Shown: in pieces, positions 35,540-44,710 of the stretch | Position numbering within the stretch: position 1 is the first letter of the stretch | Layout: each line of letters starts with the position of its first letter | NCBI RefSeq assembly: GCF_014842255.1 | Contig: NZ_JACYVH010000001.1 | Span: 399,264 to 463,263, forward strand | Reading direction: 5' to 3' | Length of the DNA stretch: 64,000 nt | Source of the DNA: Frigoribacterium sp. CFBP 13712 | Lineage (GTDB): Bacteria > Actinomycetota > Actinomycetes > Actinomycetales > Microbacteriaceae | Made by a program: the position numbers and the translations under genes | The notes under the pieces: generated by a model | Seen by the model: the letters and a program-made list of their open reading frames with translations, nothing else | The model's database searches: none | What the model was told of the DNA's origin: nothing

Positions 35540-37056
35540 GCTGCCTGCTCCGTTCCGTGCGGCATCTCGCCGGCCATCATGAGCCCCAGCACCTCGCGGG
35601 GCGTGTTCGCCGGCACGATGCCGACGATCGTTCCGCGGTACATCACCGCGATGCGGTCGGCCAGAGCGGCGACCTCGTCGAGCTCGGTCGAGACGACGAT
35701 CACGGGGACGCCGCGATCGCGCGTCTCGACGATGCGCTTGTGGACGAACTCGATCGAACCGACGTCGATCCCCCGGGTGGGCTGCGCGGCGACGAACAGT
35801 CGCAGATCGCGGCTGAGCTCGCGTGCCAGGACGACCTTCTGCTGGTTGCCGCCCGAGAGGCGACCCGCGGGAGTCGCGATGCCCTGGGTGCGGATGTCGA
35901 ACTCGCGCACCTTCTCGACCGCGAAGGCGGCGAGCTGCGCGAGCTTCAGCGAGCCGCGCTTCACGAACGGACCGGACTGCGAGCGGTCGAGCATGAGGTT
36001 CTCGGCGACGGTGAACTCGCCGACGAGTCCGTCCTGGTTGCGATCCTCCGGGACGAAGCCGACGCCGGCGTCGAGCACCTGGCGGACGCTGCGCCCCGTG
36101 ATGTCGTTGCCGTCGAGCGACACGCGGCCCTCGACACGGGGCTGCAGACCGAGGATGGCCTCGGTCAGCTCGGTCTGGCCGTTGCCCTGCACGCCGGCGA
36201 TCGCGAGGATCTCGCCGCGGCGGACCTCGAACGAGACGTCGTCGACGACGACCTGCCCGATGGGGTCGACGACACGGAGGTTCTCGACCACGAGAGCCGC
36301 GTCGCCGGGCTCGGCCGGGGACTTCTGCACGGTCAGCTCGACGGCGCGACCGACCATGAGCGAGGCCAGCTCGGCGTTCGAGGCGCTCGGTTCGGCCTCG
36401 CCGACGACCTGGCCGAGACGGATGACCGTGATGCGGGTCGCGACCTCGCGGACCTCGCGCAGCTTGTGGGTGATGAAGACGATGGCCGTGCCCGCGTCGC
36501 GCAGCTGACGCATGATGACCATGAGCTCGTCGGTCTCCTGCGGGGTGAGCACTGCGGTCGGCTCGTCGAAGACGAGCACCTTGGCGTCGCGCGACAGGGC
36601 CTTGATGATCTCGACCCGCTGCTGCACGCCGACGGGCAGCTCCTCGACGAGGGCGTCGGGGTCGACGTCGAAGCCGAAGCGGCTGCTGATCTCGCGGACC
36701 TTCGCCCGGGCGGCTGCCAGGTCGAGCAGACCGCCGGCCTTCGTCTGCTCGTGGCCGAGCATGACGTTCTCGGCCACGGTGAACACGGGGACGAGCATGA
36801 AGTGCTGGTGGACCATGCCGATGCCCGCGGCCATCGCGTCGCCGGGGCCTGCGAAGTCCTGGACGACGTCGTCCAGGAGGATGTCGCCCTCGTCGGCCTG
36901 GTACAGGCCGTAGAGGACGTTCATCAGAGTCGACTTGCCGGCGCCGTTCTCGCCGAGCAGGCAGTGGATCTCACCCGGCTCGACCGTCAGGCTGATGTGG
37001 TCGTTGGCGGTGAGTGCGCCGAAGCGCTTCGTGATGCCCCGCAGTTCGAGCTTCAT
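35536..37056 (-). CDS. Nucleoside ABC transporter ATP-binding protein (double domain)
   Basis: A 506-residue protein with two nucleotide-binding domains as in sugar and nucleoside importers. The first has Walker A LLGENGAGKSTLMNVLYGLY, MVHQHFMLVPVFTVAENVML, and Walker B LVFDEPTAVLTPQE. The second has AGVQGNGQTELTEAILGLQP in the Walker A position (no Lys-Ser/Thr, as usual for this half), the signature LSGGNQQKVVLAREL, and AAQPTRGIDVGSIEFVH. ATG at 37056 has a -10 box six bases upstream as well as the stem-loop after the BMP gene. Confidence 0.93.
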   Translation of the reverse strand: MKLELRGITKRFGALTANDHISLTVEPGEIHCLLGENGAGKSTLMNVLYGLYQADEGDILLDDVVQDFAGPGDAMAAGIGMVHQHFMLVPVFTVAENVMLGHEQTKAGGLLDLAAARAKVREISSRFGFDVDPDALVEELPVGVQQRVEIIKALSRDAKVLVFDEPTAVLTPQETDELMVIMRQLRDAGTAIVFITHKLREVREVATRITVIRLGQVVGEAEPSASNAELASLMVGRAVELTVQKSPAEPGDAALVVENLRVVDPIGQVVVDDVSFEVRRGEILAIAGVQGNGQTELTEAILGLQPRVEGRVSLDGNDITGRSVRQVLDAGVGFVPEDRNQDGLVGEFTVAENLMLDRSQSGPFVKRGSLKLAQLAAFAVEKVREFDIRTQGIATPAGRLSGGNQQKVVLARELSRDLRLFVAAQPTRGIDVGSIEFVHKRIVETRDRGVPVIVVSTELDEVAALADRIAVMYRGTIVGIVPANTPREVLGLMMAGEMPHGTEQAA

Positions 37057-37062
37057 CTCAGG

Positions 37063-37068
37063 TGTCTA
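37063..37068 (-). promoter_or_regulatory. -10-like box TAGACA before the nucleoside ATPase
   Basis: TAGACA on the minus strand, six bases before the ATG. This would give the ATPase-permease-cdd genes their own leaderless transcript in addition to read-through from the BMP gene. Confidence 0.4.
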
Positions 37069-37134
37069 CCTCGGGTCGGGTGATGGGTAGGGCGCCGGTG
37101 CACGTCGGGTCGGCGTGCGGCCGGAGGCGTTGCG

Positions 37135-37173
37135 AGGGCCGGGAGCGACGGGGTGACCGTCGCTCCCGGCCCT
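37135..37173 (-). terminator. 17-bp intercistronic stem-loop after the BMP gene
   Basis: A perfect 17-base-pair stem AGGGCCGGGAGCGACGG with a 5-base loop lies 39 bases after the BMP lipoprotein stop. It precedes the ATPase gene and has no T-run. It probably reduces read-through or protects the upstream mRNA, giving more binding protein than transporter. Confidence 0.75.
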
Positions 37174-37211
37174 GGGTCAGTCGATGCTAATCGATGACGG
37201 GTGGTGCGTCG

Positions 37212-38300
37212 TTACTCGGTGAGGGCGGAAGGCGACTCGACCTCGATCGAACCGTCGATGATGCCGGCCTCGATGTCGTCCAGCTCGTCCTGCAGGCCGG
37301 AGTCGACCTGGTCCTCGTAGTCGTGGAACGGCGCGATGCCGACGCCGTCGTTCTCGAGCGTGCCGACGTAGGGCTCGTTCGTGAAGTCGCCGGAGGCGGC
37401 CTGGCTGGTGACGTCGTCGGTCGCCTGCTTGATGCCCTTGAGCACGGAGGTCAGGAACAGGTCGCTGTTGGCGCTGTCCGTCTCGTAGGTGTCGCTGTCG
37501 GCGCCGATCAGCACGATCTCGTCGCCCGAATCGCGGATCGCCTCGGCGGCGCTCTGGTAGATCGGTCCGCCGACGGGCAGGATCACATCGGCGCCCTGCT
37601 CGATCAGCGTCTGGGCGCTCTGCTTCGCGACCGTGCCGGCCTCGAACCCGCCCGTGAAGGTGCCGGTCTGGCTCGCGACGTCCCAGCCGACCGTCTTGAC
37701 GTCGGCGTCCTTCTGCTCGTTGTAGTACTCGACGCCGTCCGCGAAGCCGTCCATGAAGATGGTGACGGTCGGGAACTGCATGCCGCCGAAGGTGCCGACG
37801 GTGCCGGTCTTCGTGAAGCTGGCCGCCGCGTAGCCCGCGAGGAACGCCGCCTCCGAGGTGTTGAAGGTGATGGGACGGACGTTCTCGGCGTCGTTCGCCG
37901 CGTCGTCGATCGTCGCGTAGTCGATGTCGGGGTTCGCCGCCGCCGCCGTGCCGGTCGCGTCGGAGAGCGCGAAGCCGACCGTGACGATCAGGTTGCAGCC
38001 CTGCGAGGCGAGGTTGGTGAGGTTGGCGTCGTAGACGGTCTCGTCGGCGGACTCGACGGTCTTCGGGGTCGCACCGATCTCCTCCGCGGCTTCGGTCAGG
38101 CCCTCGAAGCCGAGCTGGTTGAACGACTTGTCGTCGAACCCGCCGGCGTCGGACACCATGCAGGGGACGAAGTCGCTCGAGGCGCCGTTCGACGAGCCGC
38201 CCTCGGACTCTTCGGGAGCCGAGGCACAGCCGGCCAGGATCGCCGCGGTGCCGAACAGGGCGATACCGCTGAGCACGGCCTTGCGCGCAGTTGTAGTCAA
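37212..38300 (-). CDS. BMP-family nucleoside-binding lipoprotein
   Basis: Extracellular substrate-binding protein of the nucleoside ABC importer. The 362-residue protein has a lipoprotein signal ending in the lipobox AAILAGCAS, then a Ser/Gly/Glu-rich linker. The BMP domain follows: VSDAGGFDDKSFNQLGFEGL, the IVTVGFALSDATG strand and VGTFGGMQFPTVTIFMDGF, then VILPVGGPIYQSA. TTG at 38300 is preferred because GGAGG lies just upstream; a second TTG four codons earlier has none. It is the first gene of the importer operon. Confidence 0.93.
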   Translation of the reverse strand: MTTTARKAVLSGIALFGTAAILAGCASAPEESEGGSSNGASSDFVPCMVSDAGGFDDKSFNQLGFEGLTEAAEEIGATPKTVESADETVYDANLTNLASQGCNLIVTVGFALSDATGTAAAANPDIDYATIDDAANDAENVRPITFNTSEAAFLAGYAAASFTKTGTVGTFGGMQFPTVTIFMDGFADGVEYYNEQKDADVKTVGWDVASQTGTFTGGFEAGTVAKQSAQTLIEQGADVILPVGGPIYQSAAEAIRDSGDEIVLIGADSDTYETDSANSDLFLTSVLKGIKQATDDVTSQAASGDFTNEPYVGTLENDGVGIAPFHDYEDQVDSGLQDELDDIEAGIIDGSIEVESPSALTE

Positions 38301-38318
38301 GTTGTCCTCCAAGATGCA

Positions 38319-38338
38319 GCCCGGCAGCTGAGCCGGGC
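38319..38338 (-). other. Leader hairpin upstream of the BMP gene
   Basis: GCCCGGC and GCCGGGC form a 7-base-pair stem around TCAGCT in the leader, about 20 bases before the start. A -10-like TAACCT lies at 38353-38358 on the same strand. It may stabilise the mRNA. Confidence 0.35.
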
Positions 38339-38427
38339 ACGTATGGCTGTCAGGTTACTCATTGCGACGAGCGCTCACGGCCGTCCCGGTGGAGTGATGC
38401 CGTCCCGTTACACAAGCGGGACCGGCG

Positions 38428-38449
38428 CGAAACGAAGACGAAACGAAGC
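38428..38449. repeat. 11-base tandem duplication between manC and BMP genes
   Basis: CGAAACGAAGA and CGAAACGAAGC are adjacent. Next to them, GTCCCG...CGGGAC (38402-38422) could form a weak terminator for manC. Confidence 0.5.
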
Positions 38450-38463
38450 GACGCCGCGATGGG

Positions 38464-39582
38464 TCAGAGGACGTCGCTGCGACCGCTGAGCTTCAGGGCG
38501 TCGACGACGGACTTGACCCGCTGGGCGTTGGCCGTCGTCGTGACGAGCAGGGCGTCGGGGGTGTCGACGACGATGATGTCGTTCACGCCGATCAGCGAGA
38601 TCAGCCGATCGCTGCCGGCGACGACGATGCCGCTCGACGCGTCGGCGAGCACCCGGGCGTTCTCGCCCAGGATCGCCAGGTCGCTCTTGCGCCCGCCGGA
38701 GTGCAGCTTGGCGATCGAGGCGAAGTCGCCCACGTCGTCCCAGTCGAAGTCGCCGGGCACGACCGCCAGCCGCCCGGCCGCCGCGGCGGGCTCGGCCACC
38801 GTGTAGTCGATCGCGATCTTCTCGAGGGCGGGCCAGACGGCGTCGACGACGGCGCCGCGCCGCGGGGTGTCCCAGGCCTCGGCGAGCTCTTCGATGCCGG
38901 CGAGCAGAGCGGGATCCGTCTGACCGAGCTGCTCGAGGAGGCGGTCGGCGCGTGCGATGAACATGCCCCCGTTCCAGAGGTAGTCGCCCCCGGCGACGTA
39001 CGCCTCGGCGGTCTCGAGGTCGGGCTTCTCGACGAACGACTCGACCATGCGCGCGGACGGCGCGCCCTCGACGGCGAGCGGCCCGCCGACGTGGATGTAG
39101 CCGAAGCCGATGGCCGGCTCGGTCGGCGTGATGCCGATCGTGGCGATGTACCCGTCGTCGGCGACGACGATGGCCTCGCGGACGGCGCGCGCGAAGCCGC
39201 GGGTGTCGGCGATCACGTGATCGGCGGCGAACGAGCCGACGATCACGTCGGGCTCGCGGCGTCGGAGGATGGCGGCCGCGAGTCCGATGGCGGCCGTGCT
39301 GTCTTTCGGCTCGCTCTCGAGCACGACGTTGTGGTCTTCGAGGTCGGGCAGCTGGCGCTCGACCGCGGCGCGGTGCGCCCGGCCGGTGACGACCATGATG
39401 CGCTGCTCGCCGTTGAGCGGCGCGAGGCGGTCCCAGGTGCCGCGCAGCAGGGTCGAGCCGCTGCCGGTGAGGTCGTGCAGGAACTTCGGCGCGTCGGCGC
39501 GGCTCAGGGGCCAGAGCCGTGAGCCGATCCCGCCGGCCGGAATGATGCTGTAGAACCGGTCGAGGCTGCTCTGGGTCGTCAT
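38464..39582 (-). CDS. manC: Mannose-1-phosphate guanylyltransferase
   Basis: Makes GDP-mannose from mannose-1-phosphate and GTP. The 372-residue protein has the nucleotidyltransferase start IIPAGGIGSRLWPLSRADAP, ESEPKDSTAAIGLAAAIL, SFAADHVI, FVEKPDLETAEAYV and WNGGMFIARAD. The short form lacks a fused isomerase domain. A -10 box six bases before the ATG indicates a leaderless mRNA. It supplies mannosyl donor for the divergent glycosyltransferase or for lipoglycans. Confidence 0.93.
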   Translation of the reverse strand: MTTQSSLDRFYSIIPAGGIGSRLWPLSRADAPKFLHDLTGSGSTLLRGTWDRLAPLNGEQRIMVVTGRAHRAAVERQLPDLEDHNVVLESEPKDSTAAIGLAAAILRRREPDVIVGSFAADHVIADTRGFARAVREAIVVADDGYIATIGITPTEPAIGFGYIHVGGPLAVEGAPSARMVESFVEKPDLETAEAYVAGGDYLWNGGMFIARADRLLEQLGQTDPALLAGIEELAEAWDTPRRGAVVDAVWPALEKIAIDYTVAEPAAAAGRLAVVPGDFDWDDVGDFASIAKLHSGGRKSDLAILGENARVLADASSGIVVAGSDRLISLIGVNDIIVVDTPDALLVTTTANAQRVKSVVDALKLSGRSDVL

Positions 39583-39588
39583 CCCCCC

Positions 39589-39594
39589 ACCCTA
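39589..39594 (-). promoter_or_regulatory. -10 box TAGGGT, leaderless start of manC
   Basis: TAGGGT on the minus strand followed by six G residues and then the ATG. Confidence 0.5.
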
Positions 39595-39760
39595 CTGAGG
39601 GCACCGCGCCGGGCCGCGCCGTCGGCCGCCGGTGGACGACGCGGCCACCCGTCCGCTCACCCGGGCGTTCACGCAGCCGCCATCCGTCGGCCACGGCGTC
39701 GAGACGAGGACGACACGTCGCGGCGTCAGCCTGGGCTCACCGCGAGCCGAGGAGCACCGT

Positions 39761-40945
39761 TTGAGAGTCGTCGTCGTGACCGAGAGCTTCCTCCCGACCG
39801 TGAACGGGGTCACGACCAGCGTGCTCCGCGTGCTCGACCATCTCGCCGCCCGGGGTCACGAGGCCCTGATCATCGCCCCCGCCGGTCGCGGGCACGACTC
39901 GTACGCCGGGTTCCCCGTCCACCGGGTGCCGTCGGTGGCCTACCGGCAGTTCCCGGTGGGGCTGCCCAACCCCCTCGTCGCCGGCGCCATCGCGGCCTTC
40001 GCACCCGACGTGGTGCACGCTGCGTCGCCGTTCCTCCTCGGGGCCCAGGCCATCTCCGCGGCAGCGCGTCTCGGCGTCCCCAGCGTCGCCGTCTTCCAGA
40101 CCGACGTGGCGCGGTACGCCTCGACCTCCGGGCTCGGGGCGACCGCCGCCTCCTTGGCCTGGCGTCTCGTCCGACGGATCCACGAGCAGGCGACGCTGAC
40201 CCTCGTGCCGTCGACCGCCTCCCGGCGAGACCTCGAGGCCGTGGGCGTCCGCCGCCTGGCGACCTGGGGACGAGGCGTCGACTCGGTCCGGTACCACCCC
40301 AACAACCGGCACTCGCCCGAGGCCGCGGCGTTCCGGGCCGGGCTGGCCCGCCCCGACGAGGTCGTCGTCGGCTACGTCGGGCGCCTCGCGGCCGAGAAGG
40401 AGCTCGACCGGCTCGCCGCCCTGCGCGGCGTCGACGGAATGCGTCTGGCCGTCATCGGCGGAGGCCCGAGCCTCCCCGGGCTGCGCCGTCGCCTCCGCCA
40501 CCTCGACCCGGTCTTCACGGGACCGCTGCACGGCTCCGAGCTCGCCACGGCCTACGCCGCGCTCGACGTCTTCGTGCACACGGGCACGACCGAGACCTTC
40601 GGTCAGACGGTGCAGGAGGCGCACGCCAGCGGACTGCCGGTCGTCGCACCGGCCGCGGGCGGGCCCCTCGACCTGGTGCGGCACGGTGTGGACGGCTACC
40701 TCGTCGACCCCCGACACGACCACTCGCTCCGCCGAGCCGTGCGCCGCCTCGTCGAGGAGCCCGAGCTGCGCGCCCGATTCGGCGAGGCGGGGAGGCGCGC
40801 TGTCGTCGGCCGCACCTGGGAGCGCCTCGGCGACGAGCTGCTGGAGCACTACGCCGACGCCCGCCGATCGGTGCACACGCCCCTGCCCGCGGCCCTCCGA
40901 CGCGCCGCTCCCGACCGTGATCGCGGTGTCTCGACATCGAACTAG
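39761..40945 (+). CDS. GDP-mannose-dependent mannosyltransferase-like glycosyltransferase (GT4)
   Basis: A 394-residue GT-B enzyme beginning RVVVVTESFLPTVNGVTTSV, the start typical of MgtA/PimB-like alpha-mannosyltransferases. It continues PVHRVPSVAYRQFPVGLPNP, HAASPFLLGAQA, TWGRGVDSVRYHPN, VGYVGRLAAEKELDRL, and the donor motif HTGTTETFGQTVQEAHASG. TTG at 39761 with GGAG six bases upstream is preferred although the frame is open earlier. Divergent to manC, it probably uses GDP-mannose. Confidence 0.85.
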   Translation: MRVVVVTESFLPTVNGVTTSVLRVLDHLAARGHEALIIAPAGRGHDSYAGFPVHRVPSVAYRQFPVGLPNPLVAGAIAAFAPDVVHAASPFLLGAQAISAAARLGVPSVAVFQTDVARYASTSGLGATAASLAWRLVRRIHEQATLTLVPSTASRRDLEAVGVRRLATWGRGVDSVRYHPNNRHSPEAAAFRAGLARPDEVVVGYVGRLAAEKELDRLAALRGVDGMRLAVIGGGPSLPGLRRRLRHLDPVFTGPLHGSELATAYAALDVFVHTGTTETFGQTVQEAHASGLPVVAPAAGGPLDLVRHGVDGYLVDPRHDHSLRRAVRRLVEEPELRARFGEAGRRAVVGRTWERLGDELLEHYADARRSVHTPLPAALRRAAPDRDRGVSTSN

Positions 40946-40984
40946 TTAGGCGGGCCTTGGCGGCGCCGCGACGGGCCTCGAACA

Positions 40985-40990
40985 TAGACT
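40985..40990 (+). promoter_or_regulatory. -10 box TAGACT of the sdh operon
   Basis: TAGACT lies 88 bases before the sdhC ATG, giving a leader of about 80 bases. Confidence 0.45.
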
Positions 40991-40996
40991 GAGGGC

Positions 40997-41007
40997 GTTC
41001 TGAGAAC
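40997..41007. promoter_or_regulatory. Palindrome GTTCT-G-AGAAC at the sdh transcription start
   Basis: A perfect 5-base inverted repeat around one base lies 7 bases after the -10 box, where a repressor could block initiation. I cannot name the regulator. A second stem (GGCTGTC/GACAGCC, 41023-41046) follows in the leader. Confidence 0.35.
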
Positions 41008-41078
41008 ACACACGGCGGACACGGCTGTCCTCTCCCGATGACAGCCCGACCCGCCCCAGTCCGCGAGGAGGGCCGCTC

Positions 41079-41531
41079 ATGGCCGAGCAGTCGACGGAGA
41101 CCCTGCCCCCACCGGCAGGCCGACGGGGAGCACCCGAGATCGGCGCGCCACGCGGCAAGAACCGGCTGGCGGGCACGCTCTACCGTGGTCGCGAGGGCAT
41201 GTGGTCGTGGGTCCTTCACCGCATCACCGGTGTCAGCATCTACTTCTTCCTGCTGGTGCACATCCTCGACACGGCCCTCGTGCGGATCAGCCCCGAGGCG
41301 TACAACGCCGTCATCGGCACGTACAAGAACCCGATCATGGGGCTCGGCGAGACGGCGCTCGTGGCGGCGATCCTGTTCCACGCGCTCAACGGCCTCCGCA
41401 TCATCCTCATCGACTTCTGGGGACCCGGCACCAAGCACCAGCGACTCCTCTTCTGGATCGTCATCGGCGTGGCCGTCGTCCTCTTCGCGGGCTTCGCCCC
41501 CCGCCACCTCATGAACGTCTTCTCGGAGTAG
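41079..41531 (+). CDS. sdhC: Succinate dehydrogenase cytochrome b subunit SdhC
   Basis: Membrane anchor and heme-binding subunit of complex II. The 150-residue protein has an N-terminal cytosolic stretch and three helices. WVLHRITGVSIYFFLLVHIL carries the signature HRxTG and a candidate heme-ligand histidine, and FHALNGLRIILID starts the second conserved block. GAGGAGGG lies before the ATG. sdhD follows after 4 bases. Confidence 0.94.
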   Translation: MAEQSTETLPPPAGRRGAPEIGAPRGKNRLAGTLYRGREGMWSWVLHRITGVSIYFFLLVHILDTALVRISPEAYNAVIGTYKNPIMGLGETALVAAILFHALNGLRIILIDFWGPGTKHQRLLFWIVIGVAVVLFAGFAPRHLMNVFSE

Positions 41532-41535
41532 CACG

Positions 41536-41979
41536 ATGACCACCGAAACCATCGAGGCCCCCCGCTCGGCCCGACCCGCCTCGCGCAGCAGCAACCTCGA
41601 GAAGTGGGGCTGGATCTACATGCGGGCGAGCGGCGTCGTCCTCGTCGTCCTCATCTTCGGCCACCTCTTCATCAACCTGCTGGCGGCGGAGGGCGGCATC
41701 AAGGCCATCGACTTCGCCTTCGTCGCCGGCAAGTGGGCGTCGCCGTTCTGGCAGGTCTACGACACCCTCCTGCTCTGGCTGGCCCTGATCCACGGCTCGA
41801 ACGGCATGCGGACGATCGTCAACGACTACGTGTCGAAACCCGCCGTCCGCAAGGTGCTGCTCGGCGCCTTGCTCGTCTCGGCCGTGGTGCTGCTGACCCT
41901 CGGCACCCTCGTCATCTACACGTTCGATCCGTGCCCGGCCGGCGCCCCCGCCGACCTGCTGCCCTCGATCTGCTCGTAG
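41536..41979 (+). CDS. sdhD: Succinate dehydrogenase membrane anchor SdhD
   Basis: Second membrane anchor of complex II, 147 residues. It has three helices: GVVLVVLIFGHLFINLLAAE with a heme-ligand candidate His, then LLLWLALIHGSNGMRTIVND, then VLLGALLVSAVVLLTLGTLV. The C-terminus CPAGAPADLLPSICS is rich in Cys and Pro. It lies between sdhC and sdhA in the usual order. Confidence 0.92.
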   Translation: MTTETIEAPRSARPASRSSNLEKWGWIYMRASGVVLVVLIFGHLFINLLAAEGGIKAIDFAFVAGKWASPFWQVYDTLLLWLALIHGSNGMRTIVNDYVSKPAVRKVLLGALLVSAVVLLTLGTLVIYTFDPCPAGAPADLLPSICS

Positions 41980-41989
41980 GCGACCGGCC

Positions 41990-42003
41990 CGACCCGCGCC
42001 TCC
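41990..42003 (-). repeat. Dispersed motif GGAGGCGCGGGTCG (copy 5)
   Basis: Exact copy on the minus strand in the 63-base gap between sdhD and sdhA. Confidence 0.8.
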
Positions 42004-42042
42004 TCAGCCCCACGCCCGCACCACATACCGACGGAAAGCACC

Positions 42043-43851
42043 GTGACCACACCTTCTCCCGCTCCTGAGAGCACCGTCGTCGACGGCATCCACTACCACC
42101 AGCACGACATCGTCATCGTCGGAGCAGGAGGCGCGGGGATGCGAGCGGCCATCGAGGCGGGTCCGAACGCCAGCACCGCCGTCATCTCGAAGCTCTACCC
42201 GACGCGGTCGCACACGGGCGCCGCTCAGGGCGGAATGGCCGCGGCCCTCGCCAACGTCGAGGACGACAACTGGGAGTGGCACACCTTCGACACCGTCAAG
42301 GGCGGCGACTACCTCGTCGACCAGGACGCCGCGGAGATCCTGGCGAAGGAGGCCATCGACGCCGTCCTCGACCTCGAGAACATGGGTCTGCCCTTCAACC
42401 GGACCCCCGAGGGCAAGATCGACCAGCGTCGTTTCGGCGGCCACACGGCCGAGCACGGCAAGAATCCCGTCCGTCGGGCCTGCTACGCCGCCGACCGCAC
42501 GGGTCACATGATCCTCCAGACGCTGTACCAGAACTGCGTCAAGCACGGCATCAACTTCTTCAACGAGTTCTACGTGCTCGACCTGATCATGGGCGAGATC
42601 GACGGCGAGGAGCGCCCCGCCGGCGTCATCGCCTACGAGCTGGCGACGGGTGACCTGCACGTGTTCCAGGGCAAGGCCGTCATCTTCGCGACCGGCGGCT
42701 TCGGCAAGATCTACAAGACGACGTCGAACGCCCACACTCTCACCGGCGACGGCGTCGGCATCATCTGGCGCAAGGGCCTCCCCCTGGAGGACATGGAGTT
42801 CTTCCAGTTCCACCCGACCGGTCTCGCCGGGCTCGGCATCCTGCTCAGCGAGGCGGCCCGAGGCGAGGGCGCCATCCTCCGCAACAGCGAGGGCGAGCGC
42901 TTCATGGAGCGCTACGCACCGACGATCAAAGACCTCGCACCGCGCGACATCGTCGCCCGGTGCATGGCCACCGAGATCCGCGAAGGACGCGGCGGCGGCC
43001 CGCACAAGGACTACGTCTACCTCGACATCACCCACCTCGACCCCGCGGTGATCGATGCGAAGCTGCCCGACATCACCGAGTTCGCCCGCACCTACCTCGG
43101 TGTCGAGCCGTACACCGAGCCCGTGCCCGTGCTGCCCACGGCGCACTACGCGATGGGCGGCATCCCCACCAACGTCAAGGCGGAGGTGCTGCGCGACAAC
43201 ACCACCGTCGTGCCCGGTCTCTACGCCGCGGGCGAATGCGCCTGCGTCAGCGTCCACGGCTCGAACCGACTCGGCACCAACTCCCTGCTCGACATCAACG
43301 TCTTCGGCAAGCGCGCCGGGAACAACGCCGTCGAGTTCGTGAAGGACGCGCCGTTCGTGCCGCTCCCCGACGACCCGGCGGGCTTCGTCCGCGGGCTCGT
43401 CGCCGACGTCCGCGCCGCGACCGGCACCGAGCGCATCGCCACGCTGCGGAAAGAGCTGCAAGACAGCATGGACCGCAACGCCCAGGTGTTCCGCACCGAA
43501 GAGACCCTCGACGAGGTGACCCACGTCATCGCCGATCTGCGTGAGCGGTTCAAGAACATCAGCGTGCAAGACAAGGGCAAGCGGTTCAACACGGACCTGC
43601 TCGAGGCGATCGAGCTCGGGTTCCTGCTCGACCTCGCCGAGGTCGTCGTCTACTCGGCCCGGTCGCGACAGGAGAGCCGCGGCGGGCACTTCCGAGAGGA
43701 CTACCCGACGCGCGACGACGAGAACTGGCTCGTGCACACCATGGCCTATCTGACGGGCGACCCCCACTCGTCGCTCGCCGGCGACCACATCCGCCTCGAC
43801 ACGAAGCCCGTCGTGATCACGAACTACCAGCCGATGGAACGGAAGTACTGA
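42043..43851 (+). CDS. sdhA: Succinate dehydrogenase flavoprotein SdhA
   Basis: Oxidises succinate to fumarate at a covalently bound FAD. The 602-residue protein has the FAD fold [18 protein letters not shown], the flavin-linked histidine in [17 protein letters not shown], the active-site [20 protein letters not shown], the catalytic arginine region [21 protein letters not shown] and [20 protein letters not shown]. Full length. GTG at 42043 lies 63 bases after sdhD. The GAGGAGM codons contain a near copy of the dispersed motif. Confidence 0.97.
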   Translation: MTTPSPAPESTVVDGIHYHQHDIVIVGAGGAGMRAAIEAGPNASTAVISKLYPTRSHTGAAQGGMAAALANVEDDNWEWHTFDTVKGGDYLVDQDAAEILAKEAIDAVLDLENMGLPFNRTPEGKIDQRRFGGHTAEHGKNPVRRACYAADRTGHMILQTLYQNCVKHGINFFNEFYVLDLIMGEIDGEERPAGVIAYELATGDLHVFQGKAVIFATGGFGKIYKTTSNAHTLTGDGVGIIWRKGLPLEDMEFFQFHPTGLAGLGILLSEAARGEGAILRNSEGERFMERYAPTIKDLAPRDIVARCMATEIREGRGGGPHKDYVYLDITHLDPAVIDAKLPDITEFARTYLGVEPYTEPVPVLPTAHYAMGGIPTNVKAEVLRDNTTVVPGLYAAGECACVSVHGSNRLGTNSLLDINVFGKRAGNNAVEFVKDAPFVPLPDDPAGFVRGLVADVRAATGTERIATLRKELQDSMDRNAQVFRTEETLDEVTHVIADLRERFKNISVQDKGKRFNTDLLEAIELGFLLDLAEVVVYSARSRQESRGGHFREDYPTRDDENWLVHTMAYLTGDPHSSLAGDHIRLDTKPVVITNYQPMERKY

Positions 43852-43852
43852 C

Positions 43853-44608
43853 ATGAGCACCGCAGTCCTCGAGAACTCCCCCGCAGGGGCCGACGCGATC
43901 CCGACGTTCACCGCCACGCTCATCATCCGACGCTTCGACCCCGAGGTCGACTCCGAGCCGCGCTGGCAGGACTTCGACGTCGAGGTGCTGCCGACCGACC
44001 GGGTGCTCGACGCCCTGCACCAGATCAAGTGGGAGCAGGACGGCTCGCTGACCTTCCGCCGATCGTGCGCCCACGGCATCTGCGGCTCGGACGCCATGCG
44101 GATCAACGGCCGCAACCGTCTCGCCTGCAAGACCCTGATCAAAGACCTCGACGTGACGCAGCCGATCTACGTCGAGGCCATCAAGGGCCTGCCCCTCGAG
44201 AAGGACCTCGTCGTCGACATGGAGCCGTTCTTCCAGTCGTACCGCGAGATCCAGCCGTTCCTGATGGCCTCGTCGAAGCCCGAGAAGGAGCGCATCCAGA
44301 GCGCCACCCAGCGTGCGCGGTTCGACGACACCACCAAGTGCATCCTCTGCGCCGCCTGCACGTCGAGCTGCCCCGTCTTCTGGACGGACGGGCAGTACTT
44401 CGGCCCGGCCGCGATCGTGAACGCGCACCGGTTCATCTTCGACTCCCGCGACGAGGGCGCTCAGGTCCGCCTCGACATCCTCAACGACAAGGAGGGCGTG
44501 TGGCGGTGCCGCACGACCTTCAACTGCACCGAGGCGTGCCCCCGCGGCATCCAGGTGACCCAGGCCATCGCCGAGGTCAAGCAGGCCGTGCTGCGAGGTC
44601 GCGCCTAG
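43853..44608 (+). CDS. sdhB: Succinate dehydrogenase iron-sulfur protein SdhB
   Basis: Electron transfer subunit with three iron-sulfur clusters. The 251-residue protein has the 2Fe-2S site SCAHGICGSDAMRINGRN ending in LAC (Asp in the third position, as in E. coli SdhB), the 4Fe-4S site CILCAACTSSCP and the 3Fe-4S/4Fe-4S site CTEACPRGI. It starts 2 bases after sdhA and ends the operon before a strong hairpin. Confidence 0.96.
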   Translation: MSTAVLENSPAGADAIPTFTATLIIRRFDPEVDSEPRWQDFDVEVLPTDRVLDALHQIKWEQDGSLTFRRSCAHGICGSDAMRINGRNRLACKTLIKDLDVTQPIYVEAIKGLPLEKDLVVDMEPFFQSYREIQPFLMASSKPEKERIQSATQRARFDDTTKCILCAACTSSCPVFWTDGQYFGPAAIVNAHRFIFDSRDEGAQVRLDILNDKEGVWRCRTTFNCTEACPRGIQVTQAIAEVKQAVLRGRA

Positions 44609-44627
44609 TCGCGGAAGACACGCGGAA

Positions 44628-44661
44628 GAGAGGCGCCGGGCTGTCGAGCCCGGCGCCTCTC
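44628..44661. terminator. Bidirectional hairpin after sdhB
   Basis: A perfect 15-base-pair stem GAGAGGCGCCGGGCT with loop GTCG, 20 bases after sdhB and before the convergent 44711 gene. No T-run. Confidence 0.8.
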
Positions 44662-44710
44662 GTGCATCCGAGAAGCGCCGTCGGTCGGCGGGCGCACGGT
44701 GCGGGGCCGT

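Noticed and set aside
36135-36220. Damaged Walker A in the second half of the nucleoside transporter ATPase
   Set aside because: The second domain of this double-ATPase family normally lacks the canonical Walker A lysine.
44062-44133. Missing cysteine in the SdhB 2Fe-2S site (Asp instead)
   Set aside because: Asp at this place is also found in functional SdhB such as the E. coli protein.
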